Source of the DNA: an uncultured Clostridia bacterium
GTDB taxonomy: Bacteria > Bacillota > Clostridia > UMGS1883
NCBI GenBank assembly: GCA_947589005.1
Contig: CANPZO010000003.1
Span: forward strand, 1 to 64,000
Reading direction: 5' to 3'
Length of the DNA: 64,000 nucleotides
Each line of letters opens with the position of its first letter. The first letter of the stretch is position 1. This document shows, in pieces, positions 17,701 to 25,487 of the stretch. Position numbers and translations under genes: made by a program. The notes beneath the pieces are model-generated. The model saw only the letters and a list, made by a program, of their open reading frames with translations, searched no databases and was not told where the DNA came from.

Positions 17701-18041
17701 GCGGCAAGTATGACCGCGACCGTGCGGAGGAGGAGTTTGAGGATCGATACGGCGAGATACCCGCGCCGGTGAGCAGACTCATGGACATCGCCATTCTGCG
17801 CTGCCGCGCCGGTGAGCTGGGCATAACGGAAATAAGCCACAGCGAGGCCGGCATGGTCTTTAAGCTCAGCAGACAAAATCCGCCGCCCCTTGAAAAGATA
17901 GCCGCTCTCGCTTCGGACAACAAGGGAAAAATACTTTACGGCGCGGGAGAAACCCCCTATATCCTATACCGGTGCAAGGCCCCCGACGAAAAAAATATCG
18001 CCGAAATTGTTAATAATGTGTTAAAGGGTCTTGAAAATTAA
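14742..18041 (+). CDS. mfd: Transcription-repair coupling factor
   Basis: 1099 residues, in family range. The N-terminal UvrB-like region contains GQFAIRGGIIDVF; the RNA polymerase-interaction domain is near VGDYIVHKIHGIGRYQGI; the RecG-like motor has Walker A GDVGFGKTEVA, the DEEQ box (VDEEQRFG), SATPIPRTL, TTIIETGLDIPN and QLYQLRGRVGRS; the C-terminal TRCF domain follows (PEDYIPTSELRIEAYKRI). It removes RNA polymerase stalled at DNA lesions and recruits excision repair. It starts 3 bases after the small FakA-like gene. Confidence 0.97.
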   Translation: MNLSNILSGSAEFNEIIAAVERGELPLNICGAVDAQKAHMISAVCGGTRRAMVIAPNETSARRLLDDLSFFIKGRFVYVPPRPMLLHKVDAADHDIDNRRMSALKAVEEGAFAVLSIESLMQFVPGVRSLRELSFKIRVGTVIDTDAFAKRLAAMGYTRMDTVDGKGQFAIRGGIIDVFGPNMTMPVRMELFGDEVDLLRAFDLVSQLSVDHIDEAEVIPVSAPDEDDSLLSYFAPDDLIFIDEPQRVGEAAKVVEFELGENLTALKDEEDIDPDKKYINDYSAIVKALNKRKTICLSALSRRSGDIRSAAVCNITAKGLGNYGGNISFLMDDIERWHKENGRVIILGGSTGRTQKLREALDERGIRASITAFDEEFTPGVVAIMRGSITKGFEYPLINTVIVSDRELFADEKKKRVNRRGSNEEKIKNIDKLVVGDYIVHKIHGIGRYQGIVRMTVNKVVRDYIKLEYRGEDSLFIPVGQLDNISKYVGGGEDRAVRLNRLGSGEWTNTKRKVKQSVRDLADSLIKLYAERQHSQGFAFSKDTTWQHQFESEFPYEETEDQLRSIDEVKRDMESGRPMDRLLCGDVGFGKTEVAMRGAFKAVMDGKQVAYLCPTTILASQHANNFAQRMSSFPVTVRMLSRFSRPKQAKETLRMLETGECDVVIGTHRLLQKNVKFKDLGLLIVDEEQRFGVAHKEKIKELKKNVDVLTLSATPIPRTLHMAMIGIRDMSVLTQPPDDRYPVQTYVMEYSEAVVSNAIHRELARGGQVYYLCNRILALDKIAQRVQNMAPDARVAVAHGRMGEAELEETMMRVMEGEIDILICTTIIETGLDIPNVNTIIIENADCMGLSQLYQLRGRVGRSSRLAYAYLTYRRDKILDEVAEKRLRAIKEFTEFGSGFKIAMRDLEIRGAGNVLGPEQHGHMAAVGYDMYCSLLEEAVNEAMGKPAQPKKEETLIDINISAYIPEDYIPTSELRIEAYKRIAEIGGKYDRDRAEEEFEDRYGEIPAPVSRLMDIAILRCRAGELGITEISHSEAGMVFKLSRQNPPPLEKIAALASDNKGKILYGAGETPYILYRCKAPDEKNIAEIVNNVLKGLEN

Positions 18042-18091
18042 AAACAAAGGATGTATAATAGATAGAGTATTAAAAAACAGGAGGAAAACAG

Positions 18092-19303
18092 ATGAACAGG
18101 AAAATCAAATCTCTTGCCGCGGTCGCCGTCGGCGCCGTCGTGGCCCTGTCCGGCTGTCATTTTGTCGGCAAGCCTAACGATGAGGGTGTAGTGACCAAGG
18201 CGGAAAAAGGCAGCACCGACAATGTCGTTCTCGCCGAGCTGAAGGGTCAGAAGATAACGCTTGCTGATTTTAACTTTTTCTACTATAATACCGCCTATCA
18301 GTATCAGCAGTATGCCTATGTCAATTTCGGCGCCACCGATTGGGAGGGGCTGAAATATGACGGCCTTGAAAAGTCCTATGAGGGCATGACCCTTGGCGAA
18401 CAGGCCAAACAGAACGCCATCGACCGCGCCACGTTATTCGCGCTCGGCCCGCTTATGGCCAAAGAGTATGACATCGAAATAGACGACGACGTTGTCGATA
18501 AGGCCGAAAAGCAGAAAAAGGAGCTTTTGGACAGCAACTTTAACGGCGACGAGGAAACCTATAAGGACTACCTTGCCGACAGCTATATAAGCGACTACAC
18601 GTATGATAAGAACCTTCAACGCTCCTATGTGGTGGAGGAGCTTATAGACAAGCTTTCGCAGAAGGGCGAGCCCTGCTATGTCAGCGACGAAGAGGTGGCC
18701 GAAAACTTCATAAAGGCCAGCCATGTGCTCATCGCCGTCGATGAGGACACTACCGACGAGCAGGCCCTTGAAAAGGCGAACGAGGTTATAGCCAGGCTTG
18801 ACGCCGGCGAGGATATGGCCGAGCTCATAAAGGAGTACGGCGACGACCCCGGTATGGAAAGCCAGTCCTATTATGTGTTTACCAAGGGCGAAATGGTGGA
18901 CGAGTTTTATGAGGGCGCGAAGGCGCTGGCTCCCGACGAGTACACCAAAACTCCCGTCAAGTCCTCCTACGGCTACCATGTGATTTACCGTTATCCGCTC
19001 ACCCCGGCCGACGAGGGCTATGAGGACGTGAAGTCGAATGGCGAGAGCGTGCGCAACAGCCTCGTCATGGAAAAGGTGCTCAAGGAGCTTTTGGACTGGT
19101 CCGGCGTGACGGTCAAGGTAGATGAAGAGGCCATCGAAAAGGCGCTGGAGGACCAGCACGGTCTGCTCGACAGCAATATGCAGTATATCCAGCAGATGAT
19201 GCAGTACTATTCCGATTCCGCCGCCGGCGATATGTCCGGCGTCCAGGAGGGAGCCTCCGACGGCGCGGACATAACTGACGTCACCGCCGTGCCCGCCGAA
19301 TAA
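18092..19303 (+). CDS. PrsA-like peptidyl-prolyl isomerase lipoprotein
   Basis: 403 residues. A lipoprotein signal peptide ends in the lipobox LSGC near residue 22. A SurA/PrsA-like N-terminal helical region follows, then a parvulin (rotamase) domain from about residue 208 (ASHVLIAVDEDTTDEQAL, YGDDPGMES, VKSSYGYHVIYRYPL) and an acidic, Gln/Met-rich tail. It should sit on the outer face of the membrane and help exported proteins fold. A strong AGGAGG precedes the start. Placement after mfd matches the order in many Clostridia. A strong terminator follows. Confidence 0.9.
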   Translation: MNRKIKSLAAVAVGAVVALSGCHFVGKPNDEGVVTKAEKGSTDNVVLAELKGQKITLADFNFFYYNTAYQYQQYAYVNFGATDWEGLKYDGLEKSYEGMTLGEQAKQNAIDRATLFALGPLMAKEYDIEIDDDVVDKAEKQKKELLDSNFNGDEETYKDYLADSYISDYTYDKNLQRSYVVEELIDKLSQKGEPCYVSDEEVAENFIKASHVLIAVDEDTTDEQALEKANEVIARLDAGEDMAELIKEYGDDPGMESQSYYVFTKGEMVDEFYEGAKALAPDEYTKTPVKSSYGYHVIYRYPLTPADEGYEDVKSNGESVRNSLVMEKVLKELLDWSGVTVKVDEEAIEKALEDQHGLLDSNMQYIQQMMQYYSDSAAGDMSGVQEGASDGADITDVTAVPAE

Positions 19304-19324
19304 TTCGAGTAATTACAATAAAAA

Positions 19325-19372
19325 ACGCGGACCGTTCAAGGCTTTCGGCCTTTGAACGGTCCGCTGTTTTTT
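19325..19372. terminator. Strong bidirectional terminator
   Basis: GCGGACCGTTCAAGG pairs with CCTTTGAACGGTCCGC, with A-runs before and TTTTTT after. It separates the + strand prsA-like gene from the minus-strand GH43 gene and can serve both. Confidence 0.9.
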
Positions 19373-19384
19373 CGCTGTCTCTTA

Positions 19385-20728
19385 TCAATAATTTTTTACG
19401 AAGGTAAAACCGCCGAAGTGCTTGTCGTCGCTGTCGGCGAGTATCACTCTCCGTCCGAATACGGCCATGGACTTGCCGCTGTGACGGTTTATGAGGAGCT
19501 TGCCCTCGGCGCCGTCCCCAAGCTCCCAGAGCAGTCTGTCGTCGTCCTTAAGCTCCGTCAAAATTCCGTCGCCGCTGAGATATTTGCCGCTCTCCTTATG
19601 GCGGAGCAGGACGGAGCCATCCTTTTCCTCCATTAGCCAGAGAAGGTTTTTGTCGGCGTAACCCAGCCTGCGGGTAAATACGTTAAAGCCGTCGCCGCTC
19701 AGGTATTCCGAGCAGCCGGGGAGCATTATGCGGAAGTCCTCGATATCTCCGGCGGAGACGGAAATCCTCCCGTCCTCTATGGTCACCTCGTCGGCCCAAT
19801 CCACGGCACAGCCGTTTTCAAGGTCGATGGGCAGATAAACCATGGTGGAATTCAGGTAGTCCGAGGGGTCCCAGCGGTCGCCTATGTAGACCCAGGTGCC
19901 GCCGACCTTGACGGCGGCGGTGGGCTGAGTGTTGAAGGTCGTTTCGTTGCCGAAAGGCTTGATGGAGCTCCATCGGCCGTCCATGGCTCCGGCCACGGCC
20001 CAGCCGCCCTGATTGGGCGCCCAGCCGGTACACTGACTGGTGAGCATATAATATTTGCCCTTTTCCTTAAACACCACCGGAGCCTCACGGAACTGGCCGG
20101 GCCACAGGGTCTTGACCTGCTCCGCGACGGTGAGATAGTCCTCGCTCAGACGGTAAACTATCATGTCCGCGTTGTCCCGCGCGGAGGAAATGAAATAGGC
20201 CGTACCGTCGTCGTCCTTGAAAAGTGTGCAGTCGCGGCTCATATTGCCCACGGGATTGAAGCTGCCCATGTATACGTAATCCCCGTCCACGGTGTCGCAC
20301 ACCGCCACGGCGCAGCGGGCGGCGTTATAGTCGCGGCCGTTCTCAAAGTGCATCCACATCACAAACTTGCCCGTGGCCTCGCAGTACAGAACCTTGGGCC
20401 GCTCGATGTTCGCGCCCCGATGACCTATGGGCTGAAGGCTGATGGCCGCCGCCTCCTCGGGGGTCATGGGGCCGCTGTTTTTGGGCGCGAGCCGCAGGTC
20501 GGTACGGACGTAATGGCGCTTTGTTTCGCTGTCGAGGGTGAGACAGATGTTCCTGAACTCCCAGTTCACCAAATCCTTGCTGCGGTAGCAGGAGACCCGC
20601 CGCCGGTCGCGCCGGTCCTCGCCGAAAAGGTAGTAGAAGCCCCCGTACTCCAGCAGCCCCGCGCCGTGACAGTGCATTATATTGCCGTCCGTGTCAATGA
20701 CGGCCCGTCCATTTTTATATGTAGGCAT
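19385..20728 (-). CDS. Glycoside hydrolase family 43-like protein with C-terminal sugar-binding-like region
   Basis: 447 residues. A five-bladed propeller-like domain carries GH43 features: an acidic N-terminal segment (HCHGAGLLEYGGFYYLFGED), ERPKVLYCEATGKFVMWMH, and a central block (NMSRDCTLFKDDDGTAYFIS) containing the pKa-modulating Asp. It most resembles the exo-beta-1,3-galactanase-type subfamilies. The last 120 residues contain repeated SGKYLSGDG-like units, suggesting a ricin-like lectin fold. No signal peptide, so intracellular. AAGGA precedes the ATG, and a near-consensus promoter lies at 20763-20791. Linkage specificity cannot be set from sequence alone. Confidence 0.8.
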   Translation of the reverse strand: MPTYKNGRAVIDTDGNIMHCHGAGLLEYGGFYYLFGEDRRDRRRVSCYRSKDLVNWEFRNICLTLDSETKRHYVRTDLRLAPKNSGPMTPEEAAAISLQPIGHRGANIERPKVLYCEATGKFVMWMHFENGRDYNAARCAVAVCDTVDGDYVYMGSFNPVGNMSRDCTLFKDDDGTAYFISSARDNADMIVYRLSEDYLTVAEQVKTLWPGQFREAPVVFKEKGKYYMLTSQCTGWAPNQGGWAVAGAMDGRWSSIKPFGNETTFNTQPTAAVKVGGTWVYIGDRWDPSDYLNSTMVYLPIDLENGCAVDWADEVTIEDGRISVSAGDIEDFRIMLPGCSEYLSGDGFNVFTRRLGYADKNLLWLMEEKDGSVLLRHKESGKYLSGDGILTELKDDDRLLWELGDGAEGKLLINRHSGKSMAVFGRRVILADSDDKHFGGFTFVKNY

Positions 20729-20762
20729 AATATCATTCCTTTCAAAAATTCAATTCACATGG

Positions 20763-20791
20763 AGTATAGCACAGGCTTTTTTTGTTGTCAA
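20763..20791 (-). promoter_or_regulatory. SigA-type promoter of the GH43 gene
   Basis: Minus-strand TTGACA (20791-20786) and TATACT (20768-20763), spacing 17. Confidence 0.75.
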
Positions 20792-20923
20792 TAGGTTTTT
20801 TTAAATTTACCGTAAGAATATTTTATGATTTCCGTTTACGATAATTATGTTTATCTCCATTAAATCCGCAAGCACTTTTTTCTCCTTTGTGCTATTATTA
20901 CAGAGCAAAGGAGAGCGAGTACA

Positions 20924-21622
20924 ATGGATAAAAACGTTTTTGTAAATGACAAAAAGCGGGAATTCGTCACCGTGGACGGGGTAAAGTACGGGCGCTATGC
21001 CGTGAGGACCCATGTGGTGACCGAAAAGGACAGCCTTCGGAATATAGCGAAGAAATACGTGCTGCCCAACGTGAGGCCGGGGGACGTGGTGTTTTTTTCG
21101 GAAAAAATGGTGGCCTGCACTCAGGGGAGGGCGATACCGTTAAGGGACATAAAGTCCCGGCGGTTGGCGGTCTTTCTTTCGGGCCACGTCTACAAAAACC
21201 CCGGCGGCATAGGATTGGCTATGCCGGAGACTATGGAAATGGCCCTGCGGGAATGCGGGACCCTGCGCATACTTTTAGCGGCGGCGGCGCACTGCCTCGG
21301 CAGGCTTTTGGGACAGCGTGGCTGGTTTTACATTGTGGCGGGGAGGAAGGCCGCCTCGATCGACGGGCCCTGTCATTACACCATTCCGCCCTACAACGAA
21401 TATGTGGTCCTCGGCCCCGACAGGCCGGACGCGGCGGCCCGTGAGGCGGCGGAGGTGCTGGGCGTACCGGCGCTGATAGTGGACATTAACGATTTGGGCG
21501 GCGAAATTTTGGGCAGCTCGGAAAAAATCGACAAAAAACTGTATCGGGCGATACTCCGCGACAACCCGCTTGGTCAGTCCGGCCAGTGTACGCCCTGCGG
21601 CATAATCCGCCCTGCCATGTAG
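20924..21622 (+). CDS. F420-0:gamma-glutamyl ligase-like protein
   Basis: 232 residues resembling the CofE/FbiB ligase domain (PF01996). Visible blocks are VRPGDVVFFSEKMVACTQGRAIP near residue 55, PETMEMALRECG, and VVLGPDRPDAAAREAAEVLG with LIVDINDLGGEILG near the C-terminus. True CofE adds glutamate to coenzyme F420. No other F420 gene is in the window, and Clostridia usually lack F420, so a related amide-ligase role on another substrate is more likely. It stands just upstream of the TPP riboswitch, which has its own promoter, so the two are probably separate transcripts. Function uncertain. Confidence 0.7.
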   Translation: MDKNVFVNDKKREFVTVDGVKYGRYAVRTHVVTEKDSLRNIAKKYVLPNVRPGDVVFFSEKMVACTQGRAIPLRDIKSRRLAVFLSGHVYKNPGGIGLAMPETMEMALRECGTLRILLAAAAHCLGRLLGQRGWFYIVAGRKAASIDGPCHYTIPPYNEYVVLGPDRPDAAAREAAEVLGVPALIVDINDLGGEILGSSEKIDKKLYRAILRDNPLGQSGQCTPCGIIRPAM

Positions 21623-21648
21623 AAAATTAAATTTTTGCGCCAAACCTA

Positions 21649-21677
21649 TTGACAAGCGGGGGAATTTATGTTAATAT
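21649..21677 (+). promoter_or_regulatory. Promoter of the thiamine uptake operon
   Basis: TTGACA (21649-21654) and TAATAT (21672-21677), spacing 17, immediately before the TPP riboswitch. Confidence 0.75.
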
Positions 21678-21683
21678 ATTTAT

Positions 21684-21766
21684 CGCATTAGAGGTGCCGT
21701 AAGGCTGAGAGAGGCGAAGCCTCAACTCTCGAACCTGATCAGAGTAATTTCTGCGTAGGAAAATGT
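21684..21766 (+). ncRNA. TPP riboswitch (THI element)
   Basis: The conserved THI-box sequences are present in order: CTGAGA (21705-21710), ACCTGATC (21733-21740) and GCGTAGG (21753-21759), with the helix GAGGC/GCCTC between the first two. The aptamer binds thiamine pyrophosphate. A candidate expression platform follows: a short stem ending in TTTTTT (21768-21787) and a perfect ten-base stem at 21790-21810. High TPP should reduce expression of the downstream thiamine-precursor uptake genes. Confidence 0.92.
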
Positions 21767-21789
21767 GCCGTAATAGTGACGGTTTTTTC

Positions 21790-21810
21790 GCCGCGGAATT
21801 ATTCCGCGGC
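21790..21810 (+). terminator. Perfect hairpin in the riboswitch expression platform
   Basis: GCCGCGGAAT and ATTCCGCGGC separated by one T, followed by GTTTCATATT. It is preceded by CCGT/ACGG and a run of six T at 21782-21787, so there are two alternative stop structures before the first gene. Confidence 0.55.
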
Positions 21811-21846
21811 GTTTCATATTAATTTTTTCAAAGAAAGGTGATACTT

Positions 21847-22158
21847 ATGAACAACGAAAAGCAGCCCGAGGCCAGCATCGCCATCCAGTGCCTGCCCAAG
21901 GTGGAGGGCGAGGAGGTCATACGTGTGGTGGACAAGGTGATAGAGTACATCAAATCCACCGGCCTCAATACCTTTGTCGGGCCCTTCGAGACCACGGTGG
22001 AGGGCGACTATGACACGCTGATGGACATAGTCAAGGAGTGCCAGCTCATCTGTATTCGCGAGGGAGCACCCTCGGTTTCCAGCTATGTCAAGATAGCCTA
22101 CAATCCCAACGCGGGGGTGTGGACCATTGATAAAAAAACCGCAAAGCATCATCAATAA
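21847..22158 (+). CDS. Thiamine-binding protein (MTH1187/YkoF-like)
   Basis: 103 residues of the DUF77/YkoF superfamily. The visible core is ASIAIQCLPKVEGEEVIRVV, then VIEYIKSTGLNTFVGPFETTVEGDYDTLM and a short C-terminal strand. Members bind thiamine-like molecules and often sit with thiamine transporters. Start at 21847 after AAAGGTG. First gene under the TPP riboswitch; its 3' end overlaps the permease gene by 32 bases. Confidence 0.85.
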   Translation: MNNEKQPEASIAIQCLPKVEGEEVIRVVDKVIEYIKSTGLNTFVGPFETTVEGDYDTLMDIVKECQLICIREGAPSVSSYVKIAYNPNAGVWTIDKKTAKHHQ

Positions 22159-22897
22159 GCTTTATCCCCTGGCTTTCATCGCGCTCATAGTGGCCGTGTG
22201 GGAAGCGGTCTGCAGGCTGGGACTTGTGGCGGAATTTATGCTGCCCTCGCCGGGGAAGGTGCTCAACGCCCTTATCTCCGAGTTTCCGGCGCTGCTCGGC
22301 CACAGCCGCACCACCCTTTTGGAGGCGGCGGCGGGTCTGGGCATAAGCGTCCTTGCGGCGCTGGTCTTTGCCGTGCTGATGGACAGGTTCGAGTTCCTGT
22401 ATAAGGCCGGATATCCGCTGGCGGTACTTACCCAGACCATACCCACCGTGGCCATCGCTCCGTTGCTGGTGCTGTGGTTCGGCTACGGAATGGCGCCGAA
22501 AATCATACTTATCTTTGTGGCCTGCTTTTTCCCCATGCTTATTGCACTTTTGGGGGGCTTTCAGGCCGCCGACCCCGGAGTTCTGCGGCTGTACCGCTCC
22601 ATGAACGCCGGCTATCTCAGGATACTTTGGGACGTAAAGCTGCCATACGCCATGGACAGCTTCTTCTCCGGCCTGAGAATATCCGTTTCTTACTCCGTCG
22701 TCGGGGCGGTGATTTCCGAGTGGCTGGGGGGCAACGGGGGTCTCGGCGTGTATATGACCCGTGTGCGCAAGTCCTTCGCCTTCGACAAAATGTTCGCCGT
22801 CATAATCCTCACCAGCGTTGTGAGTCTTGTGCTGATTAAGCTGGTGGACATAATTCAAGTCGCGGCCATGCCGTGGAAAAAATATGAAAAGAAGTAA
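22127..22897 (+). CDS. thiX: ABC transporter permease (ThiX-like)
   Basis: 256 residues with six predicted membrane segments. It has the permease signature for ATPase coupling, near MNAGYLRILWDVKLPYAMDS, followed by GAVISEWLGGNGGLG. It forms the membrane channel for a pyrimidine thiamine precursor (HMP or formylaminopyrimidine), inferred from its neighbours. The TTG start at 22127 lies inside the previous gene behind GGGGGTG; no closer ATG preserves the first helix. Confidence 0.88.
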   Translation: MIKKPQSIINKLYPLAFIALIVAVWEAVCRLGLVAEFMLPSPGKVLNALISEFPALLGHSRTTLLEAAAGLGISVLAALVFAVLMDRFEFLYKAGYPLAVLTQTIPTVAIAPLLVLWFGYGMAPKIILIFVACFFPMLIALLGGFQAADPGVLRLYRSMNAGYLRILWDVKLPYAMDSFFSGLRISVSYSVVGAVISEWLGGNGGLGVYMTRVRKSFAFDKMFAVIILTSVVSLVLIKLVDIIQVAAMPWKKYEKK

Positions 22898-22910
22898 AGG
22901 AGAAATTACT

Positions 22911-23939
22911 ATGAAATTCAGAAAACTCATGTGCCTGCTGGCGGCGGGCGCGATGGTACTTATGTCCGGCTGCAACAAGGCCAACGACACAGTGACCGGC
23001 AACGACAACGGCGGGGCTAAGGGCTCCGGACAGGGGCTGCGGAACGTGACCCTTGTCCTTGACTGGTCGCCCAACACCAACCACACCGGTTTTTATGTGG
23101 CTCAGGAGCTGGGATATTATGAAGAAGAGGGCATTGATCTTGAGATAGTACAGCCTCCGGAGGACGGGGCCGAGGTCCTTGTGGCCAGCGGCAGGGCTCA
23201 GTTCGGCGTGGGCTTCCAGGACACCATCGCCGCCTCTTACGCCTCCGACACCCCCATGCCCGTGACCTCCATCGCCGCCATCATCAATCACAACACCAGC
23301 GGCATTATTTCCCGCAAGGATAAGGGCATCGACAGCTTCGCCAAGCTGGAGGGCCACACCTACGCCACTTGGGACAGCCCCGTGGAGCAGAATGTCATCA
23401 AGGCCGCCATGGCCGCCGACGGCGGAGATTTCAGTAAGGTCGAGCTGGTATCCACCACGGTGGAGGACGTTATGGCCGCCCTTTCCACCGATATGATAGA
23501 CAGCGTATGGGTATACGAGGGCTGGGACGTGGCCAAGGCCAAGGTCGAAGGCTTTGAGTACAACTACCTTGACTTTGCCAAGAGCGACCCTGTCCTTGAC
23601 TACTATTCTCCCACCATAATTACCGGCGACGACCTTATCAAAAACGACCCCGAGCTTGTCCGCGCTTTCCTTAAAGCCACAAAGAAGGGATATGACTACT
23701 GCGTAAAAAATCCCGAAAAGGCCGGCGAGATACTGTGCAAGGCGGTTCCCGAGCTGGACAAGGAGCTTGTTCAGGAGAGCATGAAGTTCCTTTCCACCGC
23801 TTATGTGGGCGACGGCGAGAGTTGGGGCTACATCGACGACGCCCGCTGGTCCGGCTTCTATGACTGGCTGTACGACAACGGCCTCATCGAAAAGGACCTT
23901 GGCTCCTTCGGCTACACCAATGAATTTCTGCCCAAATGA
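22911..23939 (+). CDS. thiY: ABC substrate-binding lipoprotein, NMT1/THI5-like (ThiY)
   Basis: 342 residues. The signal peptide ends in the lipobox LMSGC near residue 20. The periplasmic-binding-type domain begins LDWSPNTNHTGFYVAQELGY, the hallmark of THI5/ThiY proteins that bind pyrimidine precursors of thiamine, followed by IVQPPEDGAEVLVASGRAQF. It delivers substrate to the permease at the outer membrane face of the cell. The stop overlaps the next start (ATGA). Start at 22911 after AAAGGAG. Confidence 0.92.
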   Translation: MKFRKLMCLLAAGAMVLMSGCNKANDTVTGNDNGGAKGSGQGLRNVTLVLDWSPNTNHTGFYVAQELGYYEEEGIDLEIVQPPEDGAEVLVASGRAQFGVGFQDTIAASYASDTPMPVTSIAAIINHNTSGIISRKDKGIDSFAKLEGHTYATWDSPVEQNVIKAAMAADGGDFSKVELVSTTVEDVMAALSTDMIDSVWVYEGWDVAKAKVEGFEYNYLDFAKSDPVLDYYSPTIITGDDLIKNDPELVRAFLKATKKGYDYCVKNPEKAGEILCKAVPELDKELVQESMKFLSTAYVGDGESWGYIDDARWSGFYDWLYDNGLIEKDLGSFGYTNEFLPK

Positions 23940-24673
23940 GCATATTAAAGGCTGAAAATCTGTCTAAGTCTTACGGCGGACGGCAGATAATATCCGACAT
24001 ATCCGTTTATCTTGACAAGGGAGAAATGGTCAGTCTGCTGGGCGTCAGCGGTATCGGAAAGACCACGCTGTTCAACATACTGTCGGGGCTTGAGACTCCC
24101 GACAGCGGCAGCGTGACCATCGACGGCAGAGATGTCACCGGCAAAAGCGGCATCGTGGGCTATATGCAGCAGAGCGATTTGCTGCTGCCGTTTAAGACCA
24201 TAGCCGACAACGTAATCATACCCCTGCTGCTTCGGGGCGAGAAGAAAAAGGCCGCTTTGGAAAAGGCCCTGCCGCTTTTCAGCGAGTTCGGGCTGGAGGG
24301 CATGGAAAACTACTATCCGGCCCAGCTTTCCGGCGGTATGCGCCAGCGGGCGGCGCTGCTGCGCAGCTTCTTTTACTCCTCGGACGTGCTGCTTATGGAC
24401 GAGCCTTTCAGCGCCCTCGACGCCATCACCCGAAGCGCCATGCAGTCCTGGTTCCGCAAGATAATCCGTGAGCATGGGCTGTCAACCTTTTTCATAACCC
24501 ATGACGTGAACGAGGCTCTGCTCCTTTCAGACCGGATATATATCCTTGGCGGGCGGCCCGGACAGATAACCCACCAGCTCCCGAATTCTATCCCCGTGAC
24601 GGAAAATCCCGAACTCACGGAGGAGTTTTTGAAGAACAAGATAAGGATAACGGAGCTCATAAACGGCAAATAA
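23936..24673 (+). CDS. thiZ: ABC transporter ATPase (ThiZ-like)
   Basis: 245 residues. Walker A is GVSGIGKTTL; the Q-loop is in VGYMQQSDLLLPF; the ABC signature is LSGGMRQRAALLR; Walker B is VLLMDEPFSALD; the switch His is in FFITHDVNEALLLSD. It powers uptake through ThiX. Last gene of the riboswitch-controlled operon; island B begins a few bases after its stop. Confidence 0.93.
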   Translation: MSILKAENLSKSYGGRQIISDISVYLDKGEMVSLLGVSGIGKTTLFNILSGLETPDSGSVTIDGRDVTGKSGIVGYMQQSDLLLPFKTIADNVIIPLLLRGEKKKAALEKALPLFSEFGLEGMENYYPAQLSGGMRQRAALLRSFFYSSDVLLMDEPFSALDAITRSAMQSWFRKIIREHGLSTFFITHDVNEALLLSDRIYILGGRPGQITHQLPNSIPVTENPELTEEFLKNKIRITELINGK

Positions 24674-24676
24674 AAC

Positions 24677-25331
24677 GGTAAAGCAAAAAATGGCGCAGGT
24701 CGGCGTTGGGGCAAAGCCCGTCTTTGCTCCGACGCTTTTTCTTGCGAAAAATGTAGTCGCACGAGGGCTTGCCCCTACTTTTTCGCAAAAGGTAACGCTA
24801 CGTCGTCGCAAACTCGGTATCGCTTTATGCAATTTTTGCAAAATTGCATAAATGGCTCACCTCGTTGCTCCTCCTTCTCCCCACAAACAACTCCGTTGTT
24901 TGTGGGGATCCCTATGCTATTCGGACCTAAAGCGGCCCTCGCGACGGCTTTGGCTCACTACCGACCTTTTGCGAGTTTTTTGTCCGTCATGCGGGACGGC
25001 GGTTATGGGGCCCCCGCAAAGCCAACAGGCTTTGTGTGGAAAAGGAGGAGCAGCCGAACGAGCCAAGCGGTGACTTTTTGCGAAGCATAAAAAGTCGCCG
25101 CAAGCGAAGTTAGGCTTGCGACGACGCGGCAGCCCGCCCTACGCCATATTGTTACGTTAGTGCTCCGTAGGGCGGCTTGCCCTCAAGCCGCCGACTCACA
25201 GAGATGGACAAACAAGCCGCCGAAGGCGGTACCGCTCCACACAAACAACGAAGTTGTTTGTGTGGAAAAGGAGAAACAAGCGATGCAACGCTTGTTCCGA
25301 CGCCGTTCTGCGCGATTTTTTTGACAGCCCC
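24677..25331. repeat. Composite intergenic repeat, island B (expanded copy of island A)
   Basis: This gene-free region repeats the blocks of 4734-5190 in order, with extra inserts. Shared blocks include the left end (24687-24707), CTCGGTATCGC (24813-24823), CGGCCCTCG to ATGCGGG (24933-24995) and 25129-25194. Hairpins: 24825-24851 (12 bp), 24879-24907 (13 bp), 25017-25034 (7 bp), 25072-25096 (8 bp), 25171-25192 (9 bp, loop CCCT), 25236-25266 (14 bp) and 25275-25296 (8 bp). The right end (25298-25331), read in reverse, matches island A's left end: GGGGCTGT, A-run, then GCG-AG and GGCGTCG. No transposase or credible coding frame is seen. Confidence 0.8.
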
Positions 25332-25423
25332 GTGCCTCCATATTGCATAGTGATTTTTTGGACGGCCCCCCTCTTTAAAATTTAACCGCCGATATTTTTT
25401 ACCAAAAAATTCATATTTAGCTA

Positions 25424-25452
25424 TTGAAAAAATATTTTGATTAGTGTATACT
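25424..25452 (+). promoter_or_regulatory. Promoter of rdgB
   Basis: TTGAAA (25424-25429) and TATACT (25447-25452), spacing 17. Confidence 0.7.
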
Positions 25453-25487
25453 GAGAATGTACGATTTAAACGAAAGGGGAGTTGACC

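Noticed and set aside
24677-25331. Possible CRISPR array
   Set aside because: Repeats are not regularly spaced, occur in both orientations, and have palindromic variable parts; no cas gene is near.
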